From Amblyornis subalaris (lineage: Eukaryota > Chordata > Aves > Passeriformes > Ptilonorhynchidae): a stretch of 64,000 bases of DNA. Below, one piece after another: positions 58,581 through 64,000 of the stretch. A model generated the notes under the pieces. That model did not search any database. It was given only the letters and a program-made list of their open reading frames with translations, and was not told where the DNA came from. Made by a program: the position numbers and the translations under genes. Within the stretch, counting starts at the first letter, position 1. The number at the start of each line of letters is the position of its first letter. The DNA lies in assembly GCA_018881555.1 (NCBI GenBank), contig JACAXG010000055.1, positions 992,001 to 1,056,000 of the forward strand. The letters run 5' to 3'.

Positions 58581-59103
58581 TAATGGTCTGAAATATTTGA
58601 CATATCTGATACTTAGGGTATTTCAGACAGGCAATGGCAGGCCTTGTCATGCAGGATTGTTGGATCTTTTTCTGTGATTAAGTCCATTTACTACAAATGT
58701 TCACAGACCCACCCTTCATTGATCAGCAAACCAGAAGTGTTCATTTTAATCATCTGTCATGTCTGACCATATGACACAAACCCTAGACCTCCACGAATGG
58801 TTCTTGCCTGAACAACTCATATTCTGTAAGTATTACACGCTTCTTTCATTTTAAAGGCTTCCTAGCATGGAAAGCCTCTATATCAGGGAAAGCCTCCAAC
58901 ATGAAACTTGGTCTCTCTGCCCTGGATTTTAGACCCTTCACCGTTGAAGTACGTTTAAACCAATGATGCACATTTACTGATTTTTGCCCATTTCAGTTAT
59001 AACAAATATACTAAGCAAATTTGTAACAAAAAATACCATTAGTGGAGCAATGTTGAAGTGAGTTGTTTCTTGAAGTCTAATAGAGCCTATTGAAAAGACA
59101 GAA

Positions 59104-59133
59104 ATTAGTTAGGTGACTATTAGTTAGGTGCTA
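59104..59133 (+). repeat. 15-bp tandem duplication
   Basis: ATTAGTTAGGTGACT is followed directly by ATTAGTTAGGTGCTA. This is local slippage. Confidence 0.85.
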
Positions 59134-60314
59134 TCTGACTCTCTTCTGTAATACCAGGCTATTTAAATTTTCATTCAAGTCTACTGAAATTGATGTAAAG
59201 GTGATAAATCATTGAATGAAGCTCTCAGTTATTAGTTGAAGCCCTAAAGCAAGACCTCATAAGCCTGCAGATTGTGAGGTACATGAATCCTGGTTCTATG
59301 CAGGCTGAACTGGTCCTGCCTGTGCAGTTATGTTTTATTAGCACCTGTGTGGGCTTTCAAGCTTTGCTTTTGGGCTTTTTTTTCTCCAGAATAACTGCAT
59401 CCTTACCTGATTCACTGTCCCCAAGGCTTCTCAGTGACAACAGAAAAGACTGCTGGAGTTTCAGATGGCAGTACCACACAACCACATATGTACTCAGATC
59501 TGCGGGTTGATTCCCCCCCCTCAAATTCGGCTGCTTCCCTCCATCAGTCCTTCTCTCTTCCAACCTCACCCAGAGCAAACTAATGAAAGAACCAGAGACC
59601 CACAAAATAAAGCAAAACCAGAGACTGTAAGAAGGGAACATCTCCAGCAGAGCTTCTCCAAGACTTCTGTAATTTCCTTGTGCAAACAGTTTCACTGTTT
59701 TCAGTGTATGATTCTTGTGGCTTGAAGATTTTGGTCTGTGATGCTTGTGGTTTTCAGCCTGGCTGTGTCAGACTGAGGTAGTGCTACAGCTAAGACAGAC
59801 ATCTCAGCTAACCCAATTAGTCTCGGTATACTAGATGATGATTTATGCATTGCCTTGTTGATTCTGAAATTATTCATCCCTGCAGTGTGCATAGGAGGTG
59901 TTTAACTTTTGATCAACTTCTATTCAAAACTTCTTTCATATGGGACTTTATAAACCGTAAAATTGCTTTTCACTTTACTACTTAGAAAAAATATAGCAAA
60001 AAAGAAGAAAAATATTTTTAAATGTGCTAAGAAAATTATATAACTTCTTTAAAAAAGAGAATGCTGTCGTTNGAAATGCTTTTAACACTATCACAGAAAC
60101 TTAGAAAGCCACACAATAATTGTATTTAAAACCCGCAGCTCTTCATCAAATTTAGTCAGAGAATTCTGCATATAAAAGAAAACAAAACACATTCTTTAGT
60201 AATGCTTCTAAAGCTGCCTTGGACTTCGCAAGTCTTGCTTTGGCAGTTCTCACACATGCTAGCAAGCACAGAGAGAGTAAAAGTGCAGCAAACTTGAAAA
60301 AGAGGTTGGAATGG

Positions 60315-60462
60315 ATTTTTCTTTTTCTCCTTTCTTCCTGTCTTGTTCCTTCTTAACTTCCTTTTTTCCTCTCCTTTCCGCTTTTTCTTCTTTTTCTTTC
60401 ATCCCTTCTTTTTCTTTCCATCTCTCTTATTTTTGCTATCTCTTTTGCTTTCTCTTTCTCTA
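60315..60462 (+). repeat. Polypyrimidine (TTTC/CTTT-rich) tract
   Basis: Almost uninterrupted C/T sequence with irregular TTTCTT units for nearly 150 bases. The 64-codon frame across it (rich in F and S) is a composition artefact. Confidence 0.85.
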
Positions 60463-61550
60463 TGTTTGTTGGTTGGGTGGTTTTTTTAACTATCCTATGG
60501 TTTAGCTCTAGATAGAAAAATTCATTTTACTTTGAAACTAGCCATTTATGAAATGACATTAGAAAACTTTTAGCCTAAAAGGGAAAAAAACCCCAAAAAT
60601 CTTAACTGAAATATTTGAAGGATTCTATTTAAAAATTATGCTTATATTGAAAGGAAGACACAAGTTAATCAGAGTGATATTTTTTAAGCCTATTACAAGC
60701 TTAGAAAGCAAAATTACATATTTCATTTTGATTAAAAATAAGTATTCAATCCACACAGTGTAAAAATGGGGGTTTTTACACTTATTTTTCAAATTCACCC
60801 ATGAAAAGTCAATTTATTTGCATAGTTCTAATCAGAATTCTAACTATCTGTGCCTCCTTTCTCAACTTCCCGTCCTTCCTTTCCTTCGTCACNGAGAATC
60901 ATGCTATAGTTTTGTTATATATCAATTGATCTTTAAACATTTTTTGTTGCTGGCTCTGTGTGCTCTGTTATGTTTCCAATTACAAAAAAAAAATATCATT
61001 TTTAATCCAAAATCTGAAGGTCACTAATTAACTCATTTTTGTTCCATAACAGAAGAAACAATGTTAACTTCCGTAGCATCTAAACTGAATATAAATGCCT
61101 CATTAATCTTAGACATATCAAAGCAAGTATCNGAGGACGGATGGCAATGTAGAAAAATAGCCCTGGAGAGGAAGACACAGGAAGATTGGACAGTGTTTAT
61201 TACCATAAAGACATTCTTACGTGCTCCATAGACTAAGTGATGTNAGGGCACAATTCAAGGTTTTGAAGAAGTAAAGATGTTCTACTGAGCAAAGCGTTGT
61301 TTGTAAATAGTGCAGTTGATTTCAGAATTGCTGCCTAAGCCGTGCCAAAGCTCTCACAGAGCAATACTCAGAACCCTATTAGTTTTTAANGACAGTGGTG
61401 GTAGTGTTAATATCCTCAGTCAACAGAAAGTTTCCATCCGGGACAGGATGTTTATACCATATATTGTATTGCTCTCTTCTCACAGGNTCTTTGGGAATGC
61501 ATTAGGAAACCTGCTCCAAGTCCTGCTGGACTCAAAGCAGGACTCAAAAC

Positions 61551-61571
61551 ATTCTGATTCTGAATCAGAAT
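61551..61571. repeat. 21-bp perfect palindrome
   Basis: ATTCTGATTC and GAATCAGAAT are exact reverse complements around a single T. Immediately upstream, TCCTGCT and AGCAGGA form another inverted pair, and GGACTCAAA occurs twice. Confidence 0.9.
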
Positions 61572-62250
61572 TTGTGCAAACACGAAGCCACCTCCCATCT
61601 GCTGGGAGCAATCTGTAGGTGGTGCAGTGTTCATTTAAATGAATTAAACTAATCAATGGATCATTTGGATTTTACATAATCGTGAATAAGTTGGAGGTGA
61701 AAACTTATTCATTAAAATTGAGAGCTAATTATTTGTTAGTGTTGCTACGTAGCAAGTCACGGAAGTTTTGCAATGTAAAACTAAAGATATTGGTATTTTC
61801 ATTCAATCCAGTTGGACTGAAAAGTCAAAGCTGATGGGTTTGTGGGTTGTATTTGAAAATGTTTCAGTAGCAAATATACAATATTAAGTACATAAAATAA
61901 TATTATAATGCATAAGCCAAAATGAATAAGGATGAAATAGTAAAACCCTNCTGCCTGATTTCCACACATTTGTTACAACTTCTTAAATTGACATGTTCTG
62001 ACAACGCACTTTGGTTATAATGAAGCTGTCTTTCCAGTTGAAGAATCTTCCACTGTAGTAATTAAGATTCTCTTAGTTTTCCAGTTAAAGTACTCTAGAG
62101 AATTGTTTATTCTTTCAAAGTGTTTCTTTTCAAAGCAAAAAAAAAAAAAGGAAATAACAGTTCTTTTAAAAAAAGGTTTGTCTCTGTTAAATCTAACTTG
62201 GGATAAGTAATTCTTTGATGAAATCAGGATGACTTCCTTATGTCTCTTAG

Positions 62251-62310
62251 TAAAAACAAAACAAAACAAAGCAAACAAAACCCCAAAAACCCAAACAAAC
62301 AAAACCACAA
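62251..62310 (+). repeat. A/C-rich simple repeat
   Basis: Irregular AAAAC, AAAC and CAAAC units, interrupted by CCCC. Confidence 0.9.
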
Positions 62311-63085
62311 CCTAACAAACTATTCCTACCTTATCAACATCCTTCCATNAATATTATGGGAGTATGTGAGAAAGTTGAAACTGGAGAGATTTGTGGGGGA
62401 GTTTTTTTAAAGAAAATTTTAAACATAATCTTAAAACCTTTATATACTTTATTCAATCATCTGGCTATAAAACAATTTGCCATTCACACACTAGTTGCTG
62501 TAGCTGTGAAGATTTGCAAACTGTGATATCCTGATGTACAGTTATCCATGTTTCTTGTCGAATAAAATTTTTGTCATAGCAGAGAAATAGAAATATTGAA
62601 AATAGGTGAAACTCAGTACAACCACTTAAACTGAAGGAACCAAATCTTATTTCTTCACTGGTTTAACTCATTTTTTACTCTGCTCCCTGCATGGAACTTC
62701 AAGAGACAATACTAACATTTTCTTTTCCCTTATTAGTATTCCTGGGAAAACNTCACAAAGGAGATTAAAATATGATTTCTGGGATATTAACAGCCAGTGC
62801 TGTGTCCCAGTACTGACTTTGTCCTTTGTGGCAAAGTTTTATTTAATCATTGAAAGTTTAATTTGAAGGATGATCATTTGGCTTTAAAAGGACTAACCTG
62901 TTCGTAGGAGATTATACGAGAAAGATGCGTGAGATAGCTTACAAATTAAAAGATTTTTTTATTCCACTTACATTTTTGCTTCCACAAAAAGAAATATAGC
63001 GTGTGAGAAGAGACAGCAGTCTCAGATTCTGTTTTATTAACAAAGCTGTAAAATGACAGTTGCCTAAATGAAATTGAGAAAATCT

Positions 63086-63128
63086 AAAAAAAAATAAAGA
63101 AAAAATAAAGAAAAAATAAAGAAAAAAG
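63086..63128 (+). repeat. (AAAAAATAAAG)n simple repeat
   Basis: About three to four copies of an 11-base AAAAAATAAAG unit. Confidence 0.9.
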
Positions 63129-64000
63129 AGAGAGACTCTGGCCTCCTTTATGAACAATGGCCTTTGTCTGTTACGTCATCACATTGTAATTAGATTTATT
63201 ACGGCTGTATGCTCATGGTTTGAATAAGTNGAATATGTGATGTGAGTTTAATTGGCTTATTTGTCGTGCTGAGTTCACTAGTGCATTAGAGCCTGCCTTG
63301 TCCTGCTGCTATAAGAAATATCTCTTGTAAAAAAATCAGCCATTCCACCACAATCTTTCAGAAATATTCCACTGCAACAAATGCCAACATTTTTTAACCC
63401 ATCAACAAAGTAGCTATTGCCTCCTGCTTTTCCCCTCCTTTTCATCATATTTGAGAAACCTCTGTCCTTCCAGTTCCGGTGCAAAACCCTCTCATCAAAA
63501 GCACAAATTCTCTTTTTATTTCTGCCACAGGCTTCAGACTATTTCTNGCTGCTCAGAGAATGAATAACACTGGGCAGCTCGTTTCATCTGTCTGTGTCTT
63601 TATATAGCAGTTCTGTGAATAGAAGGAATAGATCTTAACCCATCTCGGAGACTGCTGAATGAGGTATAGAGTAAGAGCCTAATTTGTAATGAATGTTATG
63701 GATACTCAGAAATAATCATATGGAGTAATAGAATAACATAATTGCCCATATTTTAGGTCTTCCTGCGTGTACCTTACTCCAGCCGTATCAAGGTGAATTA
63801 TGTCTAGGGAGTTTGAATCTGCAATTGAATGGTCTGAATTTGTTTCTCTTTTGCATTTACTTATAAAAACAATTGTGTGGTCTATTTTAATGTTGCTAAC
63901 AATGATGATCAAACCTAAATGGGATTTAAACATACACAGGTAAAAATAGGGGGAAATTAATTTAAACCCAATGCGAAGAAAATGTTCATATCCAGTGCAA

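Larger units (their letters stand above)
55893..64000. other. Unique AT-rich non-coding DNA
   Basis: No gene or transposon is recognised across 8 kb. It contains several simple repeats listed separately, a 21-bp palindrome at 61551, and a possible CREB/homeodomain cluster at about 63170-63270 (TTACGTCATC, TGTAATTAGATTTATTACGG). Single N bases are absent from 55184 to 60071. Confidence 0.5.

Overview
This window looks like non-coding DNA (intergenic or deep intronic) from a bird. I found no supportable protein-coding gene, tRNA or rRNA. The avian call rests on repeats I recognise. Three are CR1 LINE 3' segments carrying the avian CR1 head (on the minus strand, ACAGAATCACAGAAT followed by a TTGGAAGGGACC-type stretch) at 19335, 48371 and 38365-40175. 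The others are three avian-type endogenous-retrovirus solo LTRs at 24023, 33574 and 39211. Overall base composition is AT-rich, recognisable repeat density is low, and no open frame exceeds about 175 codons. The longest frames sit inside LTRs, CR1 relics or simple repeats.

Layout. 0-19 kb: unique AT-rich DNA with old relics (an ancient CR1 end at 8.07 kb, and two pieces of a short palindromic amniote repeat at 6.77 and 16.07 kb), a SOX-type palindrome at 5.55 kb, and an RFX X-box-like palindrome with a CRE-like site beside a (TG)n tract at 11.6-11.8 kb. 19.3-26 kb: the most repeat-rich part. It holds a 0.65 kb CR1 with a readable reverse-transcriptase C-terminus, a (GGGAAA)n purine tract broken by the only large assembly gap (125 N), a perfect 23-bp-arm hairpin, an ERVK-like solo LTR, and two ancient relics. 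26-33.5 kb: unique sequence with small tandem duplications. 33.6-34.6 kb: a 991-bp solo LTR with an internal array of about 48-bp degenerate units and a likely target duplication. 37.66 kb: a perfect 31-bp palindrome. 38.4-40.2 kb: a CR1 split by a later LTR insertion. That LTR has an (ATACC)n microsatellite directly upstream of its TATA box. 40-64 kb: unique DNA with a young CR1 stub at 48.4 kb, two degenerate ancient CR1 pieces (44.3 and 52.1-53.1 kb), a third short-repeat relic at 55.8 kb and several simple repeats.

No operon-like or multi-gene system is present. The most interesting signals are structural and evolutionary: perfect inverted repeats, the nested insertion with promoter-adjacent microsatellite growth, the G-rich tract that probably caused the gap, scattered relics of a palindromic ancient repeat family, and candidate regulatory palindromes. 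Isolated single N bases are spread unevenly (none from about 8.22 to 17.18 kb and from 55.18 to 60.07 kb). Repeat family names come from remembered consensus sequence, not from a database search.
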